A stretch of 64,000 nucleotides of DNA from Collinsella sp. (GTDB lineage: Bacteria > Actinomycetota > Coriobacteriia > Coriobacteriales > Coriobacteriaceae): contig DXMA01000006.1 in the NCBI GenBank assembly GCA_019414445.1, forward strand, positions 55,543-119,542, given 5' to 3'. Each line of letters starts with the position of its first letter. Position 1 is the first letter of the stretch. The notes beneath the pieces are model-generated. The model worked only from the letters and a program-made list of their open reading frames with translations, did no database searches and was not told where the DNA came from. Both the position numbers and the translations under genes were made by a program. Positions 8,714 through 16,144 of this stretch are shown piece by piece.

Positions 8714-9667
8714 ATGACAACCAAGTACACCGACGCGCCGCGCACGCGCGTCATGACACCGGCCGCGCTCAACAACGGCGTTCACGAAAACCATTCCATC
8801 GGACAGACCATGGCCATCGCGCCCAAAAAGGGCCTGTTCGACGACATTTCCATTCCCCAGATCATCGCCGGCGCCGCAGCTGCCGCCACGAGCGTGGCGC
8901 TTGCTTCAAAGATCGGCATTGCCGGCTCGGTGATTGGTGCCGCTGTGAGCTCAGTCATCACTGTTGTGTCCTCGCAGGTCTATCGCCACTTTATCTCCGC
9001 CAGCGCCAATGCCCTCAAAGGTACGTACGCTGACGTCGACTACCCCGCCGGCGCCTACGAGCCCGTTGAGCTTAATGCCGAGGAGCACCTGGGCGGCGCC
9101 GCGACTACGCAGGAGATGCGCCAGGTTGCGGGGCGCGCGACCACGGCGCGCGTCGCCCCCAACAGCTTGCGCGCCAAGGCGGCGGCAGAGCGCAGCCAGA
9201 CGCAAAAGAAGGTCATCATCTTCTCGATCGCCATCGCCATTGTCGCAGTCATCGCCTGCGCTGGCGCCATCCTTATCACCACTGCCGGTGAGGGTCTGGG
9301 CGAGCGTCCCGAGCCAATCCTTTCGTCGCGCACGACCGAGAGCGATGCAAATGTCAACACCCAGTCGCAAGATCAGCAGGCGCAGGCGGACGGCACGCAA
9401 GACAGTTCTACCTCAGCCGATTCGTCCTCGAACACCCAAAACCAATCGCAGGGCACCGATTCCTCTACGGCCAACAGTGGCACGCCGTCCGACACGACCA
9501 ACTCAAGCCAAACAACTGACGGTTCACAGCCGAACACGGGAGGCCAGACGAGCGACACCACGTCGGGAACGGGTGCAGCAGACAGTAGCAACACCAACAG
9601 CTCGAGCGGAACCGCGTCCGGCACGGCATCTGACAACTCGAGCCAAGGCACGGCATCGGGCAACTAA
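8714..9667 (+). CDS. Hypothetical membrane protein with Ser/Thr-rich tail
   Basis: I do not recognise a family for this 317-residue protein. It has an Ala/Gly-rich hydrophobic stretch near residues 52-90 (IIAGAAAAATSVALASKIG and following). A clear transmembrane helix follows near 175-200 (KVIIFSIAIAIVAVIACAGA). The last 110 residues are almost only Ser, Thr, Asn, Gln, Gly and Asp, as in exported stalks. The likely topology is an inside N-terminus, one anchor and a disordered extracytoplasmic tail. The start at 8714 has GGGAGG seven bases upstream; the longer frame from 8618 lacks a ribosome site. It diverges from nadE. Confidence 0.7.
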   Translation: MTTKYTDAPRTRVMTPAALNNGVHENHSIGQTMAIAPKKGLFDDISIPQIIAGAAAAATSVALASKIGIAGSVIGAAVSSVITVVSSQVYRHFISASANALKGTYADVDYPAGAYEPVELNAEEHLGGAATTQEMRQVAGRATTARVAPNSLRAKAAAERSQTQKKVIIFSIAIAIVAVIACAGAILITTAGEGLGERPEPILSSRTTESDANVNTQSQDQQAQADGTQDSSTSADSSSNTQNQSQGTDSSTANSGTPSDTTNSSQTTDGSQPNTGGQTSDTTSGTGAADSSNTNSSSGTASGTASDNSSQGTASGN

Positions 9668-9701
9668 GCACATTTGCCTCTCATAGATAACCGACCTGTA
9701 C

Positions 9702-9735
9702 AACGGGCGCGAATCGAAAGCGGTTCGTGCCCGTT
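9702..9735 (+). terminator. Hairpin after the Ser/Thr-rich membrane protein gene
   Basis: A 12-bp stem with one G-T pair (AACGGGCGCGAA with TTCGTGCCCGTT) is followed by a weak T-rich stretch, 35 bases after the stop. Confidence 0.5.
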
Positions 9736-9807
9736 TGCCTTGGGCGCCGCCATGGCGAACGCCATGCGATGGTAAGATGCTTTACATGTGTAAAGAGGAG
9801 ATTTGCC

Positions 9808-11115
9808 ATGAGCAAGACAATAGTTAGGCCCACGCTTTCGCTGGGCAACCACATCTATCTGTATCGCCTGCTGCGCGATGCGATTGGATGCGGCAAGCAG
9901 ACGTTTATGACGCAGGTCGAGGAGGCGCTCGCCGCTGGCGACATGGCCGCTTATGACCTGGGCTTTGAGTCCACGCGCGAGCTGCTCGAGGAGCTCGACG
10001 ACTGCACTAAGCTGACCGTCTTTAAGGGCGGTCGCCTGTATGCCACCGTCATCGCCAACGAGGCATGGGATGCCGCCCTTGCCAAGGGCGAGGACAAGCC
10101 CAAGGCTGCCAAGGGCGCCAAGCAGTCCTACAAAAAGAAGAAACGCGGTGAGAAGGACCTCAAGGCCGTGCGTCCCAAGCACGTTAAGCGTCCCGAGCCC
10201 GAAGCCATGGTTGAAGCCGCGCCGGAACCCGAGCCCGAGACAGAGATCGAAGTCGCTATTGAGGTAACGGCAGAAGCCGAAACCAAAATCGCCGCCACGA
10301 CCGATTCCGAAGTCATATCCGAGCAGGAAGCCACTGTGGAGCTCAACGAAGCGCCCAAGTCGACAACCGAAGAAGCCGCTGACCAACCCGAGACGCCTGC
10401 GTTCCAAAACAGCGATGTCTTTGGCAACGAGGCCGAGGACGATCGGCCTGAAGAACTCGCAGAACAGGACGCTACCGAGGCGGCATCGGAGCCCGAGGCG
10501 CCGCAGCCCGCCATCTCGCTCACGGTCGTCTATGACCCCGAGAACGCCAATGCCGGCATCACCACCATGGCCTCCACACCGGTCGAGGCAAAGCCGTCTG
10601 TCGAGGCAGAGGACGCCCCGCAAGCCGACGCCAAAACCGAGACTGAAGACACATCCGTCTCCGTGGAACCGACAGATTCCGCAGTTAAGCCAGAACCGGC
10701 GCCCGAGTCTGCACCCGTCATCGAGTCCGCATCCGCACCTGTCTATGACCAAATTCCCGCACCGGTACCGGCTTCGGTACCCGCAGCAGCACCGGCCCCC
10801 GCACCCACAGCACCGACCATCCCCGAGGACTTCCCCGTCGATTTCGCAACCGAGGTCTTCTGCCCCGGCCCGTTGCTACACCAGCTGTCGACCTATCTCC
10901 CCTACGGCGCCGACACGCTCGGCATCGTCGGCGAGTACTACTGGATCGCCCGCGAACGCGGCACCATCGAGGCCGCGCGAAACCGCGCAATCTTCCCCCT
11001 GCGCTACACGCAGGCCGGCGAGCGCCACGAAGTCACCGTGCGCATCCGCCGCAACACCACCGGTGGCCTCGGATCCACCTGGGTCATCGATAAAGTCGAG
11101 CCTTCTACCAAGTAA
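9808..11115 (+). CDS. Hypothetical protein: two globular ends joined by a long acidic Pro/Ala/Glu linker
   Basis: I do not recognise this 435-residue protein. Residues 1-100 form a folded head (SLGNHIYLYRLLRDAIGCGK), where the text resembles small nucleic-acid or chromatin-type modules without a clear family. A Lys-rich segment (YKKKKRGEKDLKAVRPKH) follows, then about 220 residues rich in Glu, Ala, Pro and Thr that look disordered. Residues 340-435 are a second compact domain (FPVDFATEVFCPGPLLHQL to WVIDKVEPS). No signal peptide or membrane helix is visible. The start at 9808 has AGGAG nine bases upstream, and the gene has its own strong terminator. Confidence 0.75.
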   Translation: MSKTIVRPTLSLGNHIYLYRLLRDAIGCGKQTFMTQVEEALAAGDMAAYDLGFESTRELLEELDDCTKLTVFKGGRLYATVIANEAWDAALAKGEDKPKAAKGAKQSYKKKKRGEKDLKAVRPKHVKRPEPEAMVEAAPEPEPETEIEVAIEVTAEAETKIAATTDSEVISEQEATVELNEAPKSTTEEAADQPETPAFQNSDVFGNEAEDDRPEELAEQDATEAASEPEAPQPAISLTVVYDPENANAGITTMASTPVEAKPSVEAEDAPQADAKTETEDTSVSVEPTDSAVKPEPAPESAPVIESASAPVYDQIPAPVPASVPAAAPAPAPTAPTIPEDFPVDFATEVFCPGPLLHQLSTYLPYGADTLGIVGEYYWIARERGTIEAARNRAIFPLRYTQAGERHEVTVRIRRNTTGGLGSTWVIDKVEPSTK

Positions 11116-11118
11116 CAA

Positions 11119-11152
11119 AAAGGGACGATAACCCCAAGGTTATCGTCCCTTT
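11119..11152 (+). terminator. Strong terminator after 9808-11115
   Basis: A perfect 15-bp stem (11119-11133 with 11138-11152) has a CCAA loop and ends in TTT. The A-run on the opposite side makes it bidirectional with the ettA end. Confidence 0.85.
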
Positions 11153-11175
11153 CTCGTTAGGTCACCTGAGCTCGA

Positions 11176-12855
11176 CTAATCGCGCGTCAGCTTGCGGTGA
11201 ATACGATGCGGCTGGGCTGCGTCCTCGCCCAGACGCTCGATGCGGTTGGCCTGATAGGCCTCAAAGTTGCCCTCGAACCAATACCAGTTGCCCGGATTCT
11301 CGTCGGTGCCCTCCCACGCCAGAATGTGCGTGGCGACGCGGTCCAGGAACATACGGTCGTGGCTGATGACCACCGAGCAGCCCGGGAACTCGAGCAGCGC
11401 CGCTTCAAGCGAGGACAGCGTCTCGACGTCGAGGTCGTTCGTGGGCTCGTCGAGGAGCAGCAGGTTGCCGCCCTGCTTGAGCGTAAGCGCCAAGTTCAGA
11501 CGGTTGCGCTCGCCACCGGAGAGTACGCCAGCGCGCTTCTGCTGGTCCTGGCCCTTAAAGCCAAAGCTCGCCACATAAGCGCGGCTCGGAACCTCGGTCT
11601 CTCCGACCATCATGTGGTCCAGGCCATCCGAGACGACCTCCCACAGGTTCTTGTCGGGGTCGATGCCGGAACGGTTCTGGTCGACGTAAGAAATCTTGAC
11701 GGTCTCGCCCACCTCGAGCTCGCCCGAAGTCAGCGGCTCCAGGCCCACAATCGTCTTGAACAGCGTGGTCTTACCGACACCGTTGGGGCCGATAACGCCC
11801 ACAATGCCGTTGCGCGGCAGGGTGAACGAAAGGTCATCGATGAGCACGCGGCCATCGAACTCCTTGTGCAGGTGATGGGCCTCGAGCACCTTGTTGCCCA
11901 GACGCGGGCCCACAGGGATGCGGATGTCGGTCCAGTCGAGCTTCTGGCTTGCGCGGGCCTCGGCCTCCATCTCCTCGTAGCGAGCCAGACGGGCCTTGTT
12001 CTTGGCCTGGCGAGCCTTGGGCGAGCTGCGTACCCACTCGAGCTCGGCCTCCATGCGCTTGGCGAGCTTGGCGTCGCGGTTGCCCTGCGCCTCGATACGG
12101 GCGGCCTTGGTCTCCAGATACGTGGAGTAGTTGCCCTTGTAGGGATAAAGGTGACCGCGGTCGACCTCGCAGATCCACTCGGCAACGTTATCCAGGAAGT
12201 AGCGATCGTGCGTGACGGCAAGCACCGCGCCCTGGTAGTTGTGAAGGAAGTGCTCGAGCCACAGGATCGACTCAGCGTCTAGGTGGTTTGTGGGCTCGTC
12301 AAGCAGCAGCAGGTCGGGAGCCTCGAGCAGCAGCTTGCACAGGGCCACGCGACGGCGCTCGCCGCCGGAAAGCACGTTGACCGGCATGTCGGAATCGGGC
12401 AGCTGCAGGGCGTCCATGGCCTGGCCGAGCTTGGAATCGATATCCCAGCCATCAGCGGCATCGATCTCGTCCTGGAGCTTGCCCATCTCGGCCATGAGGG
12501 CGTCCATGTCGCAGTCCGGGTCGCACATCTCCTCGCCGATCTTGTTGAAGCGATCGACCTTGGCAATCATGTCGCCAAACGCCATGCGCACGTTCTCGAT
12601 GACGGTCTTGTCGTCGTCGAGCGGCGGCTCCTGTTGCAGGATACCCACGGTGTAGCCGGGGGTGAGCCTGGCATCGCCGTTGGAAACTTCCTCGATGCCG
12701 GCCATGATCTTGAGCAGGGTCGACTTGCCCATGCCGTTGGGACCCACGACGCCGATCTTGGCACCGGGGTAGAAGCTCAGGGTCACGTCGTCAAGGATTA
12801 CCTTGTCGCCATGGGCCTTGCGAGCCTGATACATCTGGTAGATAAACTCTGCCAT
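11176..12855 (-). CDS. ettA: Energy-dependent translational throttle protein (ABC-F ATPase)
   Basis: The 559-residue ABC-F protein binds the ribosomal E site and gates entry into elongation according to the ATP/ADP ratio. It has two ATPase modules: Walker A GPNGMGKST with signature LSGGERRRVALCK and Walker B LLLLDEPTNHLDAES, then GPNGVGKTT with LSGGERNRLNLAL and LLLLDEPTNDLDVET. Between them lie the arm and P-site tRNA-interaction motif region, rich in Lys and Arg (residues 240-320). The length matches E. coli EttA (555). No membrane partner is encoded nearby, as expected for ABC-F. Confidence 0.95.
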   Translation of the reverse strand: MAEFIYQMYQARKAHGDKVILDDVTLSFYPGAKIGVVGPNGMGKSTLLKIMAGIEEVSNGDARLTPGYTVGILQQEPPLDDDKTVIENVRMAFGDMIAKVDRFNKIGEEMCDPDCDMDALMAEMGKLQDEIDAADGWDIDSKLGQAMDALQLPDSDMPVNVLSGGERRRVALCKLLLEAPDLLLLDEPTNHLDAESILWLEHFLHNYQGAVLAVTHDRYFLDNVAEWICEVDRGHLYPYKGNYSTYLETKAARIEAQGNRDAKLAKRMEAELEWVRSSPKARQAKNKARLARYEEMEAEARASQKLDWTDIRIPVGPRLGNKVLEAHHLHKEFDGRVLIDDLSFTLPRNGIVGVIGPNGVGKTTLFKTIVGLEPLTSGELEVGETVKISYVDQNRSGIDPDKNLWEVVSDGLDHMMVGETEVPSRAYVASFGFKGQDQQKRAGVLSGGERNRLNLALTLKQGGNLLLLDEPTNDLDVETLSSLEAALLEFPGCSVVISHDRMFLDRVATHILAWEGTDENPGNWYWFEGNFEAYQANRIERLGEDAAQPHRIHRKLTRD

Positions 12856-12945
12856 TTGCCTGTTCTATCCTTTCTACCTGCTGTTTCCCTATTCTTGATT
12901 CGCTTTAGTAGAAACGAAATGAGGAAACCAGCTCTGAAACGTAAC

Positions 12946-12974
12946 GAAAAAGGGGCATGGTTGCCCACACCCCC
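12946..12974 (-). terminator. Terminator of sdpR-sdpI
   Basis: A nine-pair stem with two wobbles (12952-12960 with 12965-12973) has a GCAA-type tetraloop. It is followed on the minus strand by TTTTT, 66 bases past the sdpI stop. Confidence 0.7.
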
Positions 12975-13039
12975 TAATACTACCTGGGAAAAGTCCCCCG
13001 GAACATACTATGAACTGCGTACGCTAGTTTTCCGCAACC

Positions 13040-13744
13040 TTAACGAGCGGCTCGCTGCGATTTGCGCCACAACAGATACGAGTAGACGTAGACGGCTCCA
13101 ACCGAACCAAACGCCAGAACCGCAATCACCGCGGCGACGACTTCACTCGAAAGCACGCTGCCTGCCACGCCCATCACAATCAGGCCAATACCCAGCACCA
13201 TAAAGCAGGCGCCGCCAAAACGCTGCGTACGGCGCCAGTTCTCGGGATCGGCAAGCGCCCAAGGTGTCTTGATACCGAGCGTATAGTTCTGCTTCACACG
13301 CGGCAAGTAGTTGCCTACGCCGATGAACAGCAAACCGACAACACCGGAAATCAGCACGTTAACCGAACCGACCGCCGACACCACGCCCCAGACCGTAAGC
13401 TCTCCCAGCCAGCTTATGGCGCACATGAACAAGGTGAAGGCGATTACGAAGCCCTGATAGAACTTGCCCGAGGTTCGATATGCCTCGCCTTTGGGGTCGA
13501 TGCGCGGCACCACGCAGAACATTGCGAGAAGCGCCAGAGGCAGCGCGCCGAGCGCGGAGGCCATCCAGCTAGGACCCCAACCGTCGACGGCGCCGTTCGC
13601 GCCCCAGTGCGTGGGAGTCTGCGCAGGCAAGCTCGGCATCACCATGAGGTGCGCTACGACATTGGCGACGCACAGAGCGGCCAGCGCAATCCACACGCGC
13701 GACGATACCCCCGTGGGGTGAATGCCCTTGTTTTCGTTATTCAT
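13040..13744 (-). CDS. sdpI: SdpI family membrane protein
   Basis: The 234-residue protein has the DUF1648 plus SdpI layout: a first helix (WIALAALCVANVVAHLMVM), the hallmark LPAQTPTHWGANGAVDGW, then about five more hydrophobic helices and the NYLPRVKQNYTLGIKTPWAL loop of SdpI/YhfL proteins. In Bacillus, SdpI gives immunity to the SdpC toxin and sequesters SdpR. Here it overlaps the sdpR-like gene by eight bases (translational coupling). GAAGGTG lies about six bases upstream of the ATG. The divergent partner across the promoter is a 28-residue membrane peptide. Immunity function is inferred from the family and context. Confidence 0.85.
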   Translation of the reverse strand: MNNENKGIHPTGVSSRVWIALAALCVANVVAHLMVMPSLPAQTPTHWGANGAVDGWGPSWMASALGALPLALLAMFCVVPRIDPKGEAYRTSGKFYQGFVIAFTLFMCAISWLGELTVWGVVSAVGSVNVLISGVVGLLFIGVGNYLPRVKQNYTLGIKTPWALADPENWRRTQRFGGACFMVLGIGLIVMGVAGSVLSSEVVAAVIAVLAFGSVGAVYVYSYLLWRKSQRAAR

Positions 13745-14015
13745 CCTTATCACCTTCAGTGTTTGTAAAGCCCATAAACCAGCCAATTAAATCCTGCATG
13801 ACGGTGGTGTTTAAGCTGTATACGATGTTTTGGCCATGGCGCTCGTCGGTCACCAACCCGGCATTTTTGAGCGTCGCCAAGTGATGGCTTAGCGACGGCT
13901 TACTGATATCGAAATGCTCGGCAAGCTCCCCCGCCGTGCAATTGCCCTCGCGCAGCAACTCCAAAATGCGCCGTCGCGCTGGATCGGCCAGCGCCTTAAA
14001 ACCCTCTCCCGGCAT
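13737..14015 (-). CDS. sdpR: ArsR/SdpR-type winged-helix regulator
   Basis: The 92-residue ArsR-family repressor has the core FKALADPARRRILELL and the recognition helix SKPSLSHHLATLKNAGLV, typical of SdpR autorepressors. No cysteine pair of the metal-sensing kind is present, which argues against a metal sensor. The start at 14015 has AGAGGAGG five bases upstream. It is first in an operon with sdpI. A promoter and an inverted repeat that could be its own operator lie directly upstream (14050-14087). Confidence 0.85.
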   Translation of the reverse strand: MPGEGFKALADPARRRILELLREGNCTAGELAEHFDISKPSLSHHLATLKNAGLVTDERHGQNIVYSLNTTVMQDLIGWFMGFTNTEGDKDE

Positions 14016-14049
14016 AGAACCTCCTCTCGCTATCTCTCGCGACGTGCAC

Positions 14050-14087
14050 ACTATACTCATTATTTAGATGTTTGTCCAATTATCTAA
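14050..14087 (-). promoter_or_regulatory. sdpR promoter with overlapping inverted-repeat operator
   Basis: On the minus strand TTGGAC (14079-14074) and TATAGT (14055-14050) are separated by 18 bases. A TTAGAT/ATCTAA inverted repeat (14064-14069 and 14082-14087, 12-base spacer) flanks the -35 box, the usual place for an ArsR-type autorepressor. The sites are seen; binding is inferred. Confidence 0.6.
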
Positions 14088-14091
14088 TAGC

Positions 14092-14131
14092 AATGTTCTG
14101 TATAGAACATTCGTTCGTTTTTAGATACAAT
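14092..14131 (+). promoter_or_regulatory. Palindrome plus LexA-like SOS box before the 28-residue peptide
   Basis: AATGTTCT/AGAACATT forms a perfect palindrome (14092-14099 and 14104-14111). It overlaps GAACATTCGTTC (14105-14116), a perfect fit to the GAAC-N4-GTTC LexA box of Gram-positive bacteria and actinomycetes. A -10-like TACAAT follows at 14126-14131, so the box covers the -35 and spacer. LexA control is inferred. Confidence 0.5.
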
Positions 14132-14182
14132 GGGTCCAGAAGCAGATGGGCCAGCTCCCTCTTCCCAAGAAGGAGATGGACT

Positions 14183-14269
14183 ATGAGTATTGATAATGTC
14201 CTGACGTTGTTATTGCTTGTAATCGCGGCTGTGGAACTCGGCATCCACATAGGAAGTCGAATGAAATAG
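14183..14269 (+). CDS. Small single-helix membrane peptide, possible SOS-type toxin
   Basis: A 28-residue reading frame starts at an ATG with a strong AAGGAG eight bases upstream. The peptide is acidic at its N-terminus (SIDN), then has one hydrophobic helix of about 19 residues (VLTLLLLVIAAVELGIHIG) and a basic end (SRMK). This is the build of short holin-like or TisB-like type I toxins. The upstream LexA-like box and the divergent sdpR-sdpI pair strengthen the idea, but no function is shown. The region after it (14270-14400) holds short inverted repeats and no other gene; an antisense antitoxin RNA could lie there. Confidence 0.6.
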   Translation: MSIDNVLTLLLLVIAAVELGIHIGSRMK

Positions 14270-14403
14270 CCGCCCCCGCGTAATGCGAAGACGGCCACTT
14301 CTCACGCTACAAACGTGTTTGGGAGTTGGCCAACCCGCTGCAACGGGTGCCATCTGCTTCATCTTATGCGAATCCTTGCCTCATTTCAACAAGCCCCTAG
14401 GGC

Positions 14404-14432
14404 TCAAATGGAATCGTGATAATACCTATAAT
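14404..14432 (+). promoter_or_regulatory. Likely -10 region of tcdA
   Basis: A perfect TATAAT lies at 14427-14432, 45 bases before the tcdA start. The -35 at the right distance (TCAAAT) is poor, so only the -10 is convincing. Confidence 0.4.
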
Positions 14433-14476
14433 GGTGATAGCTAAAACACGATTCGCTTCCCCATCGGAGGATGTCT

Positions 14477-15268
14477 ATGACCGAAACCGCTGCTCTCGTC
14501 GAGACACGCGACACCAAACTCGAGATCATCATGGGCCGTGAGGCACTCGATAGACTCGCCAACGCCACGGTGCTGGTGCTCGGCTGCGGAGGCGTGGGCT
14601 CTAACTGCTGCGAGGCACTTGTCCGCGGCGGCATCGGTCATTTTGTGATTCTGGACAAGGATATCGTCGCGCCCAGCAACATCAATCGACAGACCATCGC
14701 CTTTCACAGCACCGTCGGCAAGCGCAAGGTTGACGTGATGGAAGCCATGATCCACGACATCAATCCCGCCGCCAGCGTTATCAAGCGCACCGAATACCTG
14801 CTGAGCGACAACATCGACGAGTTCTTCGCGGGCGTTTTGGAGCAGACGGGTGGCAAGCTCGACTACGTCGTCGACGCCATCGACACCATCTCGGCCAAGC
14901 TCACCATTGCCAAATATGCTCAGGACCATGACATCCGTTTGGTTAGCTCCATGGGCGGGGCCAACAAACTCCATCCCGAGTGCCTCCGCTTTGCCGACAT
15001 CTTCGATACGGTACGTGACCCCATGAGCCGCATTATGCGCAAAGAATGTAAGAAGCGCGGAATCAAGAGCCTACACGTACTGTTTAGCTGCGAGGAATCG
15101 GTTAAGACACAGCCCCGCGATCCTTCCAACATCCACGAGCGCACCGAGCTGGGAACCGCCAGCTTTATGCCGCCCATCATGGGCCAGATGATCGCCGGCG
15201 AGGTTATCCGTCAGATCAGTGGCCGCGGCACCGAGCGCGTGCGCGCCGATGGCCAGCGCCTAGACTAG
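14477..15268 (+). CDS. tcdA: tRNA threonylcarbamoyladenosine dehydratase
   Basis: The 263-residue E1/ThiF-like enzyme uses ATP to cyclise t6A37 of tRNAs to ct6A. The nucleotide-binding motif VLVLGCGGVGSNCCEALVRGG is followed by DKDIVAPSNINRQ, where the Arg and Asp position ATP. The later DYVVDAIDTISAK and the SSMGGANKLHPE segment are typical of TcdA/CsdL rather than MoeB or ThiF. The start is placed at 14477 because GGAGG at 14466-14470 would abut the ATG at 14471. It forms an operon with tatD, 14 bases downstream. Confidence 0.9.
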   Translation: MTETAALVETRDTKLEIIMGREALDRLANATVLVLGCGGVGSNCCEALVRGGIGHFVILDKDIVAPSNINRQTIAFHSTVGKRKVDVMEAMIHDINPAASVIKRTEYLLSDNIDEFFAGVLEQTGGKLDYVVDAIDTISAKLTIAKYAQDHDIRLVSSMGGANKLHPECLRFADIFDTVRDPMSRIMRKECKKRGIKSLHVLFSCEESVKTQPRDPSNIHERTELGTASFMPPIMGQMIAGEVIRQISGRGTERVRADGQRLD

Positions 15269-15282
15269 CGGAGCGCGCCGAG

Positions 15283-16065
15283 ATGGAGCCCCGGTTATTT
15301 GATGCACACTGCCATCTTGATCAAATGGCTCACCCGGACGCCGTTGCCGGTGAGGCAACGGCGCTGGGCCTGATTCTATTTGACTGCGGCGTCGATCCGC
15401 ACGACTTTGCACGCGCCAAGAAGCGCGTCTGCGGCCGTTCAAATATCTTTGCCGGCATCGGCCTCCATCCCTGGTGGCTCGCCGACGGACGATGTGGCAA
15501 CGCTGAAATCAATCTGCTTTGCGAAGTCGCTGCACAAGAACGCTTGATCGGCGAGGTCGGGCTCGACTTTTCCGCTCGTTTTGCCGGAAGCGAGCCGCTA
15601 CAAGTACAGGCATTTGACCGGCTCTGCGATGCACTCGTGCAGCACCCTCTTGCTGGGCGCGTGATATCAATTCACGCTGTTCGTTCGGCAGGAACCGTAC
15701 TGGACGCCCTTGAGTCATATGGATTGCTCACCCCAAGCCCCAGCTCCCCCGCCGTCATCTTTCACTGGTTTAGCGGTACCTCGAACGAGTTCGTCCGTGC
15801 GCGAAACGCAGGCTGCTATTTTTCCGTGAACGAGCGTATGCTCGCCACAAAGCGCGGTCGCGAATATGCCCGACAGATTCCACTCGACCGTCTACTGCTC
15901 GAGACCGATGCGCCGGCCGAGCCAAACACAGAAACAAGTGTGCAATCGCTCATCAGATCGCTCGCAAGGACCTCGATGCACATTGCCTCACTCAAAAACT
16001 GTGACGCAAAGCGCATCGAGTCGGTAGTTTTAGCAAATGCGCACTCTGTTTTTGACCTTCGCTAA
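15283..16065 (+). CDS. TatD family metal-dependent hydrolase
   Basis: The 260-residue TIM-barrel hydrolase has the TatD metal ligands: FDAHCHLD (HxH, residues 7-13), the GEVGLDF glutamate, HAVRS and HWFSG histidines, and the LLLETDAPAE aspartate. TatD proteins are 3'-5' nucleases acting in DNA repair or RNA quality control. At 260 residues it is of normal length. It follows tcdA by 14 bases and has GGAG nine bases before its ATG. No clear terminator lies in the 79 bases before the convergent FGGY kinase gene. Confidence 0.85.
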   Translation: MEPRLFDAHCHLDQMAHPDAVAGEATALGLILFDCGVDPHDFARAKKRVCGRSNIFAGIGLHPWWLADGRCGNAEINLLCEVAAQERLIGEVGLDFSARFAGSEPLQVQAFDRLCDALVQHPLAGRVISIHAVRSAGTVLDALESYGLLTPSPSSPAVIFHWFSGTSNEFVRARNAGCYFSVNERMLATKRGREYARQIPLDRLLLETDAPAEPNTETSVQSLIRSLARTSMHIASLKNCDAKRIESVVLANAHSVFDLR

Positions 16066-16144
16066 CCCCTGTGGGCAAAAATGCCAAGGGACATGCGAAT
16101 CGCACAACGCAGTCCCTATTGGCAGGCAGTACAATTCGGCAGCA

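Noticed and set aside
16066..16144. Terminator between tatD and the FGGY kinase gene
   Set aside because: Only a weak TGGCA/TGCCA pairing with an A/T loop is visible, not enough to call.
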